From Rhodospirillaceae bacterium UBA6219 (GTDB lineage Bacteria > Pseudomonadota > Alphaproteobacteria > Rhodospirillales > Magnetospirillaceae): 32,072 nt of DNA. Shown one piece after another: positions 1 to 8,146 of the stretch. The stretch lies in assembly GCA_002435715.1 (NCBI GenBank), contig DISD01000095.1:1-32072 (forward strand). Reading direction: 5' to 3'. Both the position numbers and the translations under genes were made by a program. Within the stretch, counting starts at the first letter, position 1. Every line of letters starts with the position of its first letter. The notes beneath the pieces are model-generated. The model was given only the letters and a program-made list of their open reading frames with translations. It ran no database searches and had not been told where the DNA came from.

Positions 1-2
1 AG

Positions 3-107
3 GTCTGGGTCAAGCTGCTGGGCTTTGACGAGCGCGGCAAGGTTCGCCTGTCGATGAAGATCGTCGATCAGGCAACCGGCAAGGAAGTCGAAGCCGCCGC
101 CGAATAG
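3..107 (+). CDS. pnp: Polyribonucleotide nucleotidyltransferase, C-terminal end (partial)
   Basis: Only the last 34 codons are in the window. They read as the final strand of an S1 RNA-binding domain (DERGKVRLSMKIVDQATGKE) followed by a short acidic tail and a TAG stop. The phrase RGKVRLSMK with VDQ-TG after it is what I know from the C-terminus of alphaproteobacterial PNPase, the 3'-5' phosphorolytic exoribonuclease of the degradosome. The gene enters from the left. A textbook hairpin terminator follows within about 25 bases, so this is the end of its transcription unit. Another S1-domain protein (ribosomal protein S1, for example) cannot be fully excluded from so short a piece, but the tail sequence favours PNPase. 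Confidence 0.75.
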   Translation, partial: VWVKLLGFDERGKVRLSMKIVDQATGKEVEAAAE

Positions 108-129
108 GCGAGGCTTCTGACAAACAGAC

Positions 130-156
130 AGGCCCGCAGCAATGCGGGCCTTTTTT
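130..156 (+). terminator. Rho-independent terminator of pnp
   Basis: An 8-bp GC-rich stem (131-138 with 143-150) closes a GCAA tetraloop and is followed by six T residues (151-156). A130 and T151 can extend the stem. It sits 23 bases after the pnp stop codon. Confidence 0.9.
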
Positions 157-325
157 GTGTGATCGCCCTGCAACACACCCTCGATCCATCACTTTGACGA
201 GAGGAACCCCTTGCTATGCGAGGCGTTGGTGCAGTGAGGCATTCATGCACTAGCGAAGCCAGTGCTATCGGCTTAGGTGCTTGATCTCGCCGAGTTATTC
301 GGTCCGTCCAGTTTAGGGTATTATT

Positions 326-976
326 TTGCTCTCTCGTCGTTTGTTTATGATTGGCCTGTCGGCCACGGCTTTGGCCGCCTGCTCCAGCACCCGCACGCCG
401 GTGGTGAGCGAGCCGCAAATCAATCCTTATTATCTGGCAATGTATGGTGCCGACTACAGCGGGAAGTTCCCGGTGGAGGCCACCGATCTGCGCCGGGTTG
501 ATCCCATGTACTGGCGCCAGGAAGTGCCCTATGTCACCAGCGAGCGCCCTGGCACGCTGATTGTCGATACCCCGTCCCGTTTCCTCTATCTGGTACTGGG
601 CGGCGGTCGTGCACTGCGCTACGGCATTGGTGTGGGCAAGACCGAGGCACTGGTGTTCCGCGGCACGGCCAGCATTGGCCGCAAGGCGGAATGGCCGCGC
701 TGGACACCCACCCAGTCGATGATCAAGCGCGAGCCCGATCGCTACGGCCCCTATGCCGGTGGCATGGAGGGCGGGCCGACCAATCCACTGGGCCCGCGGG
801 CGCTGTATCTGTACAAGAATGGCCGTGACACGCTGTTCCGCATTCACGGCACTACCGAGCCCTATACCATTGGCACCAATGTTTCCTCGGGCTGCATCCG
901 CTTGATGAATCAGGACATTATTGATCTTTACGGTCGTGTACCCACCGGCGCCAAGGTGGTGGTGATCAACGGCTAG
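326..976 (+). CDS. L,D-transpeptidase (YkuD/ErfK family) lipoprotein
   Basis: 216 residues. The YkuD catalytic signature is clear: His174 in HGT, then SSGCIRL with the nucleophile Cys190 and Arg192. Such enzymes form 3-3 peptidoglycan cross-links or attach outer-membrane proteins to peptidoglycan in the periplasm. The N-terminus is a short Arg-Arg n-region, a hydrophobic stretch and a lipobox LAAC with Cys19, so the protein is probably a lipid-anchored periplasmic enzyme. I chose the TTG at 326: it keeps the basic n-region and has AGGG seven bases upstream. The in-frame ATG at 347 would remove both arginines and has no ribosome binding site. The 218 bases upstream, after the pnp terminator, hold no gene I can support. 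A hairpin-rich spacer and a strong terminator follow. Confidence 0.9.
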   Translation: MLSRRLFMIGLSATALAACSSTRTPVVSEPQINPYYLAMYGADYSGKFPVEATDLRRVDPMYWRQEVPYVTSERPGTLIVDTPSRFLYLVLGGGRALRYGIGVGKTEALVFRGTASIGRKAEWPRWTPTQSMIKREPDRYGPYAGGMEGGPTNPLGPRALYLYKNGRDTLFRIHGTTEPYTIGTNVSSGCIRLMNQDIIDLYGRVPTGAKVVVING

Positions 977-1004
977 AATATTGCATGGGTCGCGTTGTCA
1001 AACC

Positions 1005-1054
1005 GCAGAAGTGCAACCACTTCTGCTCGAAACGCTCCCGGCCCTGACCGGGCC
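1005..1054 (+). other. Two successive stem-loops downstream of the L,D-transpeptidase gene
   Basis: The first is a perfect 9-bp stem with a CAAC tetraloop (1005-1013 with 1018-1026). The second is a 5-bp all-GC stem (1040-1044 with 1050-1054). Neither has a T tract, so they are not obvious terminators. A third inverted repeat, AGTGAA-A-TTCACT, lies at 1102-1114, ahead of the strong terminator at 1149-1183. Together they make the 3' end of this transcript unusually structured. Confidence 0.5.
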
Positions 1055-1148
1055 AATGCCGCGGCAGCGGGTCGTCTTGCTTCGGATTCCGTAGTCACCG
1101 AAGTGAAATTCACTGCTGTCGCGACACTGGCCCGGCATATGACCATAG

Positions 1149-1183
1149 AAAAAAGCCCCGCGGCGCGCGCCGCGGGGCTTTTT
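1149..1183. terminator. Bidirectional terminator between L,D-transpeptidase and nfu
   Basis: A very stable GC stem (1155-1165 with 1168-1178; the innermost pairs must open to form the loop) is flanked by an A run on the left (1149-1154) and a T run on the right (1179-1183). It can therefore end both the rightward L,D-transpeptidase transcript and the leftward nfu transcript. Confidence 0.9.
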
Positions 1184-1204
1184 CATGGGTCGGCAATGGG
1201 GAGT

Positions 1205-1771
1205 TCAGACCTGCTGCACCGATTCAACGCCAGGCACGAAGTGCCGGAGCAGATTTTCGATGCCGCTTTTCAGCGTGGCGCTGGAAGAGGGGCAACCCGA
1301 ACAGGCGCCCTGCATATGCAGGAAGACGGTGCCTTCCTTGAAGCCCTTGAAGATGATGTCGCCGCCATCCATGGCCACGGCGGGGCGCACGCGAGTGGCC
1401 AGCAATTCCTTGATCACTTCCACGGTTTCGCTGTCGGCCTGCTCGAAGAACTCATCGACCTCGTCGTGATTGGCCACTTCAACGCCGCCTTCGACGATCA
1501 CCGGCTTGCCCGAGAGGAAGTGGTCCATGATGACGCCCAGAATCGCCGGCTTGATATGGGCCCAATTGGTCTCATCCTTGGTCACCGAGATGAAGTCGGC
1601 CCCCAGGAACACCCCGGTCACCCCGGAAATGGCAAACAGCCCGGTGGCCAGTGGCGAATTAGCCGACGCCTCAACGCTGCGGAAGTCGCGCGGTTCACCA
1701 ACCAGCACGTCACGCCCGGGCAGGAATTTCAGGGTCGATGGGTTGGGCGTGGCTTCGGTCTGGATGAACAT
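1205..1771 (-). CDS. nfu: NifU-like Fe-S cluster scaffold/carrier (Nfu)
   Basis: 188 residues. The N-terminal Nfu_N domain (about 1-90) opens with the characteristic MFIQTEATPNP-TLKFLPG. The C-terminal NifU domain (about 115-185) carries the cluster-binding CSGCPSS motif with Cys157 and Cys160. The family binds a 4Fe-4S cluster at a dimer interface and passes it to apo-enzymes in the cytoplasm. GAGG lies about eight bases before the ATG. The gene is the last of a leftward block but is separated from usp by about 100 bases that hold a plausible promoter overlapped by an Irr-box-like palindrome, so iron-responsive control independent of the upstream genes is likely. A bidirectional terminator lies beyond its stop. 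Confidence 0.95.
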   Translation of the reverse strand: MFIQTEATPNPSTLKFLPGRDVLVGEPRDFRSVEASANSPLATGLFAISGVTGVFLGADFISVTKDETNWAHIKPAILGVIMDHFLSGKPVIVEGGVEVANHDEVDEFFEQADSETVEVIKELLATRVRPAVAMDGGDIIFKGFKEGTVFLHMQGACSGCPSSSATLKSGIENLLRHFVPGVESVQQV

Positions 1772-1793
1772 CGGAGTGCCTCGGAAAATGCAA

Positions 1794-1808
1794 TTAGAAC
1801 GTTTCTAA
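1794..1808. promoter_or_regulatory. Irr-box (ICE)-like operator upstream of nfu
   Basis: Perfect inverted repeat TTAGAA-CGT-TTCTAA. In the 17-bp window 1793-1809, 13 of the 14 defined positions match the rhizobial Irr control element as I recall it, TTTAGAA-N3-TTCTAAA. It lies 23 bases upstream of the nfu start and overlaps the predicted -10 box, a position suited to repression when iron is scarce. Irr itself is not encoded in the window. Assignment rests on motif match and target function only. Confidence 0.65.
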
Positions 1809-1834
1809 AATAGCCCTTTGCGGGCCAGTTGCAA
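1807..1834 (-). promoter_or_regulatory. Candidate promoter for nfu
   Basis: Read on the minus strand: TTGCAA (1829-1834), 16-bp spacer, TATTTT (1807-1812). The predicted start of transcription falls inside the Irr-box-like repeat, leaving a leader of about 30 bases. Confidence 0.45.
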
Positions 1835-1873
1835 GGCCATTATGCGCGGGGCAGGGGTGCAGGGTACGACCGA

Positions 1874-2341
1874 TCAGCAAATCGCGATGATCTCGTCGTC
1901 ACTCATGCGGCCGGGCACCACGGTCAGCGGGATGGGCAGGGCGTGGGCGCGACCAGCAAAGTGCATCACCAGCGGGCCGGGGCCCTCGCCGGTTGAGGCG
2001 GCCAGCACCAGAATGGCAATGTCACGATCCTCATTGATCACCCGTTCGATCTGCTCGGGACCTTCGCCCTCGCGAACCACCGATTCCACCTTCACTTCGC
2101 CAATGGCGCGGATACGGGCGAGACGGGCATCGAGATTGCGTTCCGCCTCCTCGACCGCCTCGGCGCGCAGCACATCCTCGACGCCCAGGCCGATGAATTC
2201 GGGCTTTTCGACAATGCTCATCAGCACCACGGTGCCGCCGGTCCGTTTGACACGATAGGCAGCAAAGGTCAGGGCGCGATCGCACTCAACGGTTTCGTCG
2301 ATAACGACCAGGAACTTGCGCTTGTATTCGGTCTCGTACAT
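1874..2341 (-). CDS. Universal stress protein (UspA family)
   Basis: 155 residues of a single Usp domain. The first strand is KFLVVIDETVECDRAL, followed by helix and strand with VVLMSIVEKPEF, and a late LVLAASTGEGPGPLV segment that corresponds to the nucleotide-binding loop. The usual G-2x-G-9x-G-S/T loop is degenerate here, so ATP binding is uncertain. Small cytoplasmic proteins of this family help survival under starvation and other stress. It lies 12 bases downstream of trpS and is probably cotranscribed with it. The order glnD, murJ, trpS, usp, nfu is familiar to me from alphaproteobacteria. Confidence 0.88.
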   Translation of the reverse strand: MYETEYKRKFLVVIDETVECDRALTFAAYRVKRTGGTVVLMSIVEKPEFIGLGVEDVLRAEAVEEAERNLDARLARIRAIGEVKVESVVREGEGPEQIERVINEDRDIAILVLAASTGEGPGPLVMHFAGRAHALPIPLTVVPGRMSDDEIIAIC

Positions 2342-2353
2342 GGCCGAACCTTT

Positions 2354-3376
2354 CTAGCGGACAAAGCCGACGATGTTGCGGACATCGTCCATAACCGGCT
2401 GGGCAATGGCCCGGGCTCGCGCCGCGCCGTCGCGCAGAATAGCATCCATTTCCCCGCGTTCGGCAACCAGGCGCTGCATTTCGTCGGCAATGGGTGACAG
2501 CACCGAGACGGCCAGTTCCGCCAGGGCCGGCTTGAAACTGCCCCAGCCCTGACCGCCAAATTCGCCCAGCACGGCGTCAACACTGACATTGGAGAGGGCG
2601 GCGTAGATGCCCACGAGGTTTTCCGCCTCGGCCCGTCCTGCCAGGCCCGCGGCCTCGCTGGGCAAGGCGTCGGCATCGGTGGTGGCGCGCTTGATCTTCT
2701 TGGCGATCAGATCGGCACCATCAAGCATGTAGATGGTGGAGAGGTCCGAGGCGTCGGACTTGCTCATCTTCTTGCTGCCGTCCTTGAGGCTTTTGACGCG
2801 CATGGCCGGGCCGGTGGCCAGCGTCTCGGTGATCGGGAAGAAATCACTCTTGTGGCCATTGGCCTTGATCTGCTTTTTGAAGTCGTGATTGAATTTCTTG
2901 GCGATGTCGCGGGTCAGTTCGAGATGCTGGCGCTGATCCTCGCCCACCGGGACGGCGGTGGATTTGTAGAGCAGAATGTCGGCGGCCATCAGCGAGGGAT
3001 AGGCGAACAGGCCCAGTGAGGCATTTTCGGCGTTTTCGCCGGCCTTGTCCTTGTACTGGGTCATGCGCTCCATCCAGCCCATGCGGGCGACGCAGTTGAA
3101 GATCCAGGCCAACTGGGCATGGGCCGGCACGGTGGATTGGTTGAACAACACGTTCTTGTCCGGATCGATGCCGGCGGCGATCATGCCGGCCGCCACTTCG
3201 CGGGTGTTGTGGAGCAGATCCTTGGGGTCCTGCCAGACGGTGATGGCGTGCTGGTCGACCATGCAGAAGATGCATTCATACTGGTTCTGCAAGCGCACCC
3301 AATTGCGGATGGCGCCCAGATAATTGCCGAGATGAAGGTTTCCGGTGGGCTGAACGCCGGAAAAGATACGCTGCAT
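2354..3376 (-). CDS. trpS: Tryptophanyl-tRNA synthetase
   Basis: 340 residues, the usual bacterial length. Class I synthetase signatures are present: HLGN at 15-18 (the HIGH motif), within SGVQPTGNLHLGNYLGA, and KMSKS at 203-207. GEDQRQHLELTRDIA near 146-159 is the tRNA-synthetase core typical of TrpRS. It charges tRNA-Trp with tryptophan using ATP in the cytoplasm. The start MQRIFSGVQP matches the family start. It is separated by 62 bases from murJ upstream and by 12 bases from usp downstream, so it is likely part of the leftward operon. Confidence 0.97.
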   Translation of the reverse strand: MQRIFSGVQPTGNLHLGNYLGAIRNWVRLQNQYECIFCMVDQHAITVWQDPKDLLHNTREVAAGMIAAGIDPDKNVLFNQSTVPAHAQLAWIFNCVARMGWMERMTQYKDKAGENAENASLGLFAYPSLMAADILLYKSTAVPVGEDQRQHLELTRDIAKKFNHDFKKQIKANGHKSDFFPITETLATGPAMRVKSLKDGSKKMSKSDASDLSTIYMLDGADLIAKKIKRATTDADALPSEAAGLAGRAEAENLVGIYAALSNVSVDAVLGEFGGQGWGSFKPALAELAVSVLSPIADEMQRLVAERGEMDAILRDGAARARAIAQPVMDDVRNIVGFVR

Positions 3377-3438
3377 GGGGATTGTGCTCCAGGTTTGGAC
3401 CCTTGATGGGTTTCAGCTATTCCTCTGGCACCGCCGTG

Positions 3439-4995
3439 TCAAGAACGCTGGCGTTTCAGCATGCCCTTCAACTCGCTCCAGCGGATGGCGCCGGTCAGTT
3501 GCGCCAGCAGGCCGAAAAGCGCGATTCCGCCGCCCACCATCAGGGCCAACAGGGCGGCACGCAAGGCTTCCGGGCCTTCTTCGATGAAGGGTTCCAGCCC
3601 CCAGGCGGCGGCCCCTTCGGCGCAGGCCATCAAGGCCGAGGCGAAGATGATGCGGCCGGCCTTGGTCTTCAGCCGGTCATCCAGTTTGAAATAGCCGCGC
3701 TTTTTCAGCGTCAGCGCCAACAACACCACGTTCAGCCAGGCCGAGGCGGCGGTGGCGAGCGCAATGCCCATCTGCGCCAAGCCCAAGGGCCACAAGGCCA
3801 GGTTGAAGACGATGTTGGCGAGCATGGAAATGGTGGCCAGCTTCACCGGGGTGGCGGTGTCTTCGCGGGCGAAGAAGGCCGGCGTCAGGCACTTGGCCAG
3901 CACATAGGCCGGCAGGCCCAGGGAAAACGCCGCCAAAGCACTGGCGGTGGCCATGGTTTCGGCCGGCCCAAAAGCGCCGCGTTGGAACAACACGGTGACC
4001 AGCGGCACCGACAGCACGGCGATGGCGGCCATGGCCGGCACGGTCAGCAACAGCGAGAATTCCAAGGCGCGGTTCTGGCTGTAATCGGCGTTTTCATCCT
4101 GGCCGGCGCGGATTTGCCGCGACAGGATGGGCAACAACGCGGTGCCCACCGCGATGCCCACCACCCCCAAGGGTAATTGGTTGATGCGGTCGGCGTAGTA
4201 AAGGTAGGACACCGCGCCTTCCGCCACCAAGGACGCGATCATGGTGTCCACCAGCAGGTTGACCTGATAGATGCCGGCCCCCACGGCGCCGGGAACGATA
4301 CGCTTCATCAGCAATTTGACCTGATCGTCCAGTCGCGGCAGACGCCAGGACAGCAGCCAGCCGGCCTTATGCAGGGAAAACATCAGCCAGATGAATTGCA
4401 AGATGCCGGCGATGGTGGTGCCGATGGCCAAGGCATGACCGGACGTCTCGGTGACGGGCGTCAGCCCGATCAACGCCGCCATCAGGGTCAGGTTCAGCAA
4501 GATGGGGGTGCCGGCGGCGGCAGCGAAGCGCCCCACCGAGTTCAACACCCCCGATTGCAACGACACCAGCGAAATGAACAACAAATAGGGAAAGGTGATG
4601 CGCGACAGCTCGGCCGCCAGTTCCATCTTGCCGGGGACGGAATCGAAACCCGGGGCGAACACATAGATGGCCCAGGGCATGACCATTTCCATGATGGCGA
4701 CGAACAAGGCCAGGGCGACGGCGAGGACGGCGAAGGCGTTTTCAGCAAAGCGCTTGGCCGCCGCCTCGCCCTCGGCTTCCAGCTTGCCGGCGAACAGCGG
4801 CACGAAGGCGGCGTTGAAGGCGCCCTCGGCGAACAGCCGGCGGAACAGATTGGGGAACTTGAAGGCGACGAAGAAGCAATCGGCCACCATGCCGGCGCCC
4901 AGGTAATTGGCCACCAGGATATCGCGGGCGAAGCCGGTGACCCGGCTGCCCAGGGTGAAGCCGCCGATGGTGGCGATAGAGCGCAGCAGGTTCAT
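3439..4995 (-). CDS. murJ: Lipid II flippase MurJ (MviN)
   Basis: 518 residues with about 14 hydrophobic segments spread over the whole length, as expected for the MOP/MATE-fold flippase that moves lipid II across the inner membrane for peptidoglycan synthesis. The N-terminus (IATIGGFTLGSRVTGFARD, then the LF-R-LFAEGAFNAAFVP region at about 50-70) is the MviN hallmark. It starts 4 bases after the glnD stop, so the two are almost certainly cotranscribed and probably translationally coupled. The C-terminal end reaches the last pair of membrane segments, so the protein looks complete. Confidence 0.96.
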   Translation of the reverse strand: MNLLRSIATIGGFTLGSRVTGFARDILVANYLGAGMVADCFFVAFKFPNLFRRLFAEGAFNAAFVPLFAGKLEAEGEAAAKRFAENAFAVLAVALALFVAIMEMVMPWAIYVFAPGFDSVPGKMELAAELSRITFPYLLFISLVSLQSGVLNSVGRFAAAAGTPILLNLTLMAALIGLTPVTETSGHALAIGTTIAGILQFIWLMFSLHKAGWLLSWRLPRLDDQVKLLMKRIVPGAVGAGIYQVNLLVDTMIASLVAEGAVSYLYYADRINQLPLGVVGIAVGTALLPILSRQIRAGQDENADYSQNRALEFSLLLTVPAMAAIAVLSVPLVTVLFQRGAFGPAETMATASALAAFSLGLPAYVLAKCLTPAFFAREDTATPVKLATISMLANIVFNLALWPLGLAQMGIALATAASAWLNVVLLALTLKKRGYFKLDDRLKTKAGRIIFASALMACAEGAAAWGLEPFIEEGPEALRAALLALMVGGGIALFGLLAQLTGAIRWSELKGMLKRQRS

Positions 4996-4999
4996 GGGC

Positions 5000-7762
5000 C
5001 TATTGCGCCGCCTTGCTGTCGGCTTCCGTCGGGTCCTGAAGCGCCTTCAGCAGGCCGTCGCGGATCTGTTCCAGCTTGCGGTCGTGCTGGACCTTCAGGC
5101 CGAAGATGTCTTTCACGTAAAAAACGTCGACCACCCGCTCGCCATAGGTCGAGATATGGGCCGAGGCGATCTGCAGCCCGGCCTGGGTCATGGCCGAGGT
5201 CAGGGAATACAGCAGACCGGGACGGTCGCGGCCGTTGACTTCGATGATGGTGTGCGACGACGACGCCTTGTTGTCCAAGATGACGCGCGGCGCCACCTTG
5301 AACACATGGGCGCGGGCCGGCAGCTTGCTTTTACGGGCCGCCAGTTCCTTGTCCAGGCGCATACGTCCCGACAGCACCTGTTCGATCACCGTGGACAGCT
5401 TGGCCAGTTTGGACGGCGTGTCGAAGGCGGCGCCGTCGCTTTCCTGGATCCAGAAGGAATCCAGCGCCATGCCGTTGGCCAAGGTGACGATCTTGGCGTC
5501 GACGATGTTGGCGCCCGACACCGCCATGGCGCCGGCGATCTGCGAGAACAGGCCGGGATGGTCGCTGGTGTAGACGTTGATTTCGGTTACGGAACGGAAC
5601 GAATCGACGCGGGATTCGATGCTGAGTGGCGCATTGCGGCTTTCGGCGTCGCGCACCAGACGGGCGTGGCGCAAATGGGTGGCGGTGTCGAAGCTGGTCC
5701 AATAAGTGGGATAGCCGCGTGCCAGATGGGCCTCGATATCGGCTTGGGGCCAATTGCTGGCCTGCAATTCCTGGCGCAAGGCGCCTTGTGCCGCCTTGAC
5801 CCGGTGTTCCCGTGCCGTGGCCATGCCGCCCAGCATCAGTTCCTCGGATCGCTGGTAAAGCTCGCGCAGCAGGCCGCCTTTCCAGCCGTTCCACACATTG
5901 GGGCCGACGGCGCGGATGTCGGCCACCGTCAGCACCAGCAACAGGCGCAGCCGTTCCGGGCTTTGGATACGGGTGACGAAATCGGTGATGGTTTGGGGGT
6001 CGTCGACGTCACGCTTGAAGGCGACGCGGCTCATGGTCAGGTGTTCGCGCACCAGCCAGGCGACGGTTTCGGTTTCTTCCTCGGTCAGGCCGAAGCGCGG
6101 CCCCAGCTTCAGCGCCACCTGGGCGCCTAAGACCGAATGGTCGCCGCCCCTTCCCTTGGCGATGTCATGCAGCAGCACCGCCATGTAAAGCGCCTTACGG
6201 GACGACACCTTGTGGATGACCTTGGTGGAGAGCGGCGCTTCTTCCTCCAACTCGCCCTGTTCGATGGCGTGCAGGATGCCGATGGCTTGGATGGTGTGCT
6301 CGTCCACCGTGTAGACGTGGTACATGTCGTATTGCATCTGCGCCACGACACGGCCGAAATCGGGGATGAAACGGCTGAGCACCCCGGCTTCGTTCATATG
6401 CCTGAGCGCCACTTCCGGATTCTTGTGACTGGTCAGGATGTCGATGAACACCTGATTGGCCACCGGGTCCTGGCGCAGGCCGGTAATGTGTTTCAGATTG
6501 CGGTGAATTTGTTCCAGCGCCTTGGGGTGGATGTCGATCCCGTGTTCCAGGGAAACCTGGAACAAACGGATCATGGCCACCGGATCGTTGGCGAAATGGT
6601 CGTTGCTGGCGACGTTCAGGCGGTCGCCGTCAACCACGAAACCGGCGACGTTGGCGCGTTTCAGGAACAACAGCTTGCTCAGGCGCATGCGCGGCTTGCG
6701 CTTTTGCTGTTCCTCGGCCAGGGCGCAGAACAGCCGGGTCAGGTCGCCCACATCCTTGGCCACCAGGAAGAAATGCTTCATGAAGCGTTCCACGCCCCTG
6801 GAACCGGCATGGTCGGTGTAATTCATCCGGGCGGCGATTTCCGGCTGCACGTCGAAGGTCAGGCGGTCCTCGGCCCGGTCGGTGACGTAATGCAGGTGGC
6901 AACGCACCGTCCACAAGAAAGCCTGGGCCTTGACGAAGCGTTTGCGGGCATCCTTGGACAAGATGCCCTTGTCGACCAATTCGTCGATGGTTTCCACCCG
7001 GTACAGGTAGCGGGCCAGCCAGAACAGGGTGTGCAGGTCACGCAGGCCGCCCTTGCCTTCCTTGACATTGGGTTCCAGCACATAGCGGGTGTCGCCCATG
7101 TTGGCATGCCGCGAATCGCGCTCGGCCAGCTTGGCCTCGACGAATTCCTCGGCACTGCCGGCAATCACTTCGTTGGCGTAACGGTTCTTCAGGTCGAAAT
7201 ACAGGTTCTGGTCGCCCCACAGCCAGCGCATTTCCAGCAATGCCGTGCGGATGGTCAGGTCGGATTTGGCCATGCGCACGCATTCATCGGCGGACCGCGT
7301 GCTTTGTCCGACCTTCAGACCCATGTCCCACAGCATGTACAAAACGTATTCGACGATCTGTTCGTGCCAGGGCGTGCGCTTGTAAGGGGTCAGGAACAAC
7401 AAATCGATGTCCGATTGCGGCGACAATTCGCCACGGCCGTAACCGCCCACCGCCACCAGGCTCATGGCTTCGCCGCTGGTGCGGATGTTCTGGGGAAATT
7501 CGCGGGTGGCGGCGAAATCGTGGACGACGCGGACCAATTGGTCGATCAGGAAGCAATTCTCGCGCACCGTCTGGGTGCCGTCACCGTGTTCGTCAAAGCG
7601 TTTGCGCACTTCGACGCGGCCTTGGTTCAGGGCCTCCTTGAATTCGGCCAGGATGGCGCCGCGCCGCTTCAGCTTGGGAAGATCGGAAGCCGCCACTTCG
7701 TCCAGCCGGGCCATGACGGCGCGGCGGTCGAAAATTTCGCGTTGGCGGGCGATCTTGGTCAT
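5000..7762 (-). CDS. glnD: Bifunctional [protein-PII] uridylyltransferase / uridylyl-removing enzyme
   Basis: 920 residues from the chosen ATG at 7762 (MTKIARQREIFDRR). The frame stays open to 7816, but the extra 18 residues look non-coding. The nucleotidyltransferase motif GGYGRGELSPQSDIDL starts near residue 106 with metal-binding Asp118 and Asp120. An HD hydrolase motif LLHDIAKGRGGDHS lies near 520-535. Two ACT domains close the protein (about 720-800 and 830-905), sensing glutamine. The enzyme uridylylates PII at low glutamine and de-uridylylates it at high glutamine, controlling nitrogen assimilation. Domain order and length are standard. It is followed at 4 bases by murJ and preceded by a 384-base spacer. 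Confidence 0.97.
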   Translation of the reverse strand: MTKIARQREIFDRRAVMARLDEVAASDLPKLKRRGAILAEFKEALNQGRVEVRKRFDEHGDGTQTVRENCFLIDQLVRVVHDFAATREFPQNIRTSGEAMSLVAVGGYGRGELSPQSDIDLLFLTPYKRTPWHEQIVEYVLYMLWDMGLKVGQSTRSADECVRMAKSDLTIRTALLEMRWLWGDQNLYFDLKNRYANEVIAGSAEEFVEAKLAERDSRHANMGDTRYVLEPNVKEGKGGLRDLHTLFWLARYLYRVETIDELVDKGILSKDARKRFVKAQAFLWTVRCHLHYVTDRAEDRLTFDVQPEIAARMNYTDHAGSRGVERFMKHFFLVAKDVGDLTRLFCALAEEQQKRKPRMRLSKLLFLKRANVAGFVVDGDRLNVASNDHFANDPVAMIRLFQVSLEHGIDIHPKALEQIHRNLKHITGLRQDPVANQVFIDILTSHKNPEVALRHMNEAGVLSRFIPDFGRVVAQMQYDMYHVYTVDEHTIQAIGILHAIEQGELEEEAPLSTKVIHKVSSRKALYMAVLLHDIAKGRGGDHSVLGAQVALKLGPRFGLTEEETETVAWLVREHLTMSRVAFKRDVDDPQTITDFVTRIQSPERLRLLLVLTVADIRAVGPNVWNGWKGGLLRELYQRSEELMLGGMATAREHRVKAAQGALRQELQASNWPQADIEAHLARGYPTYWTSFDTATHLRHARLVRDAESRNAPLSIESRVDSFRSVTEINVYTSDHPGLFSQIAGAMAVSGANIVDAKIVTLANGMALDSFWIQESDGAAFDTPSKLAKLSTVIEQVLSGRMRLDKELAARKSKLPARAHVFKVAPRVILDNKASSSHTIIEVNGRDRPGLLYSLTSAMTQAGLQIASAHISTYGERVVDVFYVKDIFGLKVQHDRKLEQIRDGLLKALQDPTEADSKAAQ

Positions 7763-7924
7763 GCGCAAATACCGAAAGTGATGGGCAGAGCCGGGAGTAT
7801 AGGCGCGGAAAACCAAGGCAAGCCAGCCGTTTGTGCAATGCCTAAAGGGCAGGCAAAGCTGCTTGCCGGTTGGGCGCTTCCCTGTTGGACCGCTTGCTTG
7901 GTGCTTTTACGGGGAATGCAGGGA

Positions 7925-8070
7925 ATGTCGCGCGACTTGGTTTTGGCCACCGCCATGGGATATGGCCCCGCTCTGGTCCGTCGCTTCGTCGAAAGCCGGC
8001 CATCGTGTAGCAGCACGATTACCGTCCGGCGGTCAATGCCTGGGTCGAGAAAACCGGGCCCTTGGCTTAG
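7925..8070 (+). pseudogene. Possible short gene remnant (frameshifted, internally deleted)
   Basis: From an ATG at 7925 preceded by AGGGA the frame reads MSRDLVLATAMGYGPALVRR FVES, which looks like a real protein N-terminus of an alpha/beta enzyme such as a glycosyltransferase. In another frame, 8014-8070 reads HDYRPAVNAWVEKTGPLA and a stop, which looks like a real C-terminus. The two are joined by a junction containing an in-frame TAG. The idea is a nearly deleted gene that keeps only its ends. I recognise no specific family and the resemblance is subjective. Confidence 0.22.
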
Positions 8071-8086
8071 ACTTGTAAACAAGTCT
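8069..8086. repeat. Perfect 18-bp inverted repeat (operator or weak terminator)
   Basis: AGACTTGT-AA-ACAAGTCT, with one further imperfect pair of bases on each side. It begins at the stop codon of the suspected remnant and is followed on the plus strand by GATATTTT. It could be that gene's old terminator (7-bp stem, 4-base loop, poor T tract) or an operator of the TetR type. No regulator gene is adjacent. Confidence 0.45.
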
Positions 8087-8146
8087 GATATTTTAAAATG
8101 GCCGGTGCCGGGCTGAACGCATTTTCACACTTCGCGTGAAGATGCT

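Larger units (their letters stand above)
7763..8146. other. 384-base gap between glnD and the mutS end
   Basis: No intact gene is supported. The stretch holds a possible gene remnant on the plus strand (7925-8070), an 18-bp perfect inverted repeat directly after it (8069-8086), an AT-rich patch with the palindrome ATTTTAAAAT, and a weak hairpin TTCAC-N7-GTGAA (8124-8140) beyond the mutS end. A promoter for glnD should lie here, but I cannot point to a convincing one. Confidence 0.5.

Noticed and set aside
8069..8086. TetR-type operator for glnD
   Set aside because: It is about 300 bases from the glnD start, next to a suspected gene remnant, and no TetR gene is nearby; kept only as an unexplained repeat.
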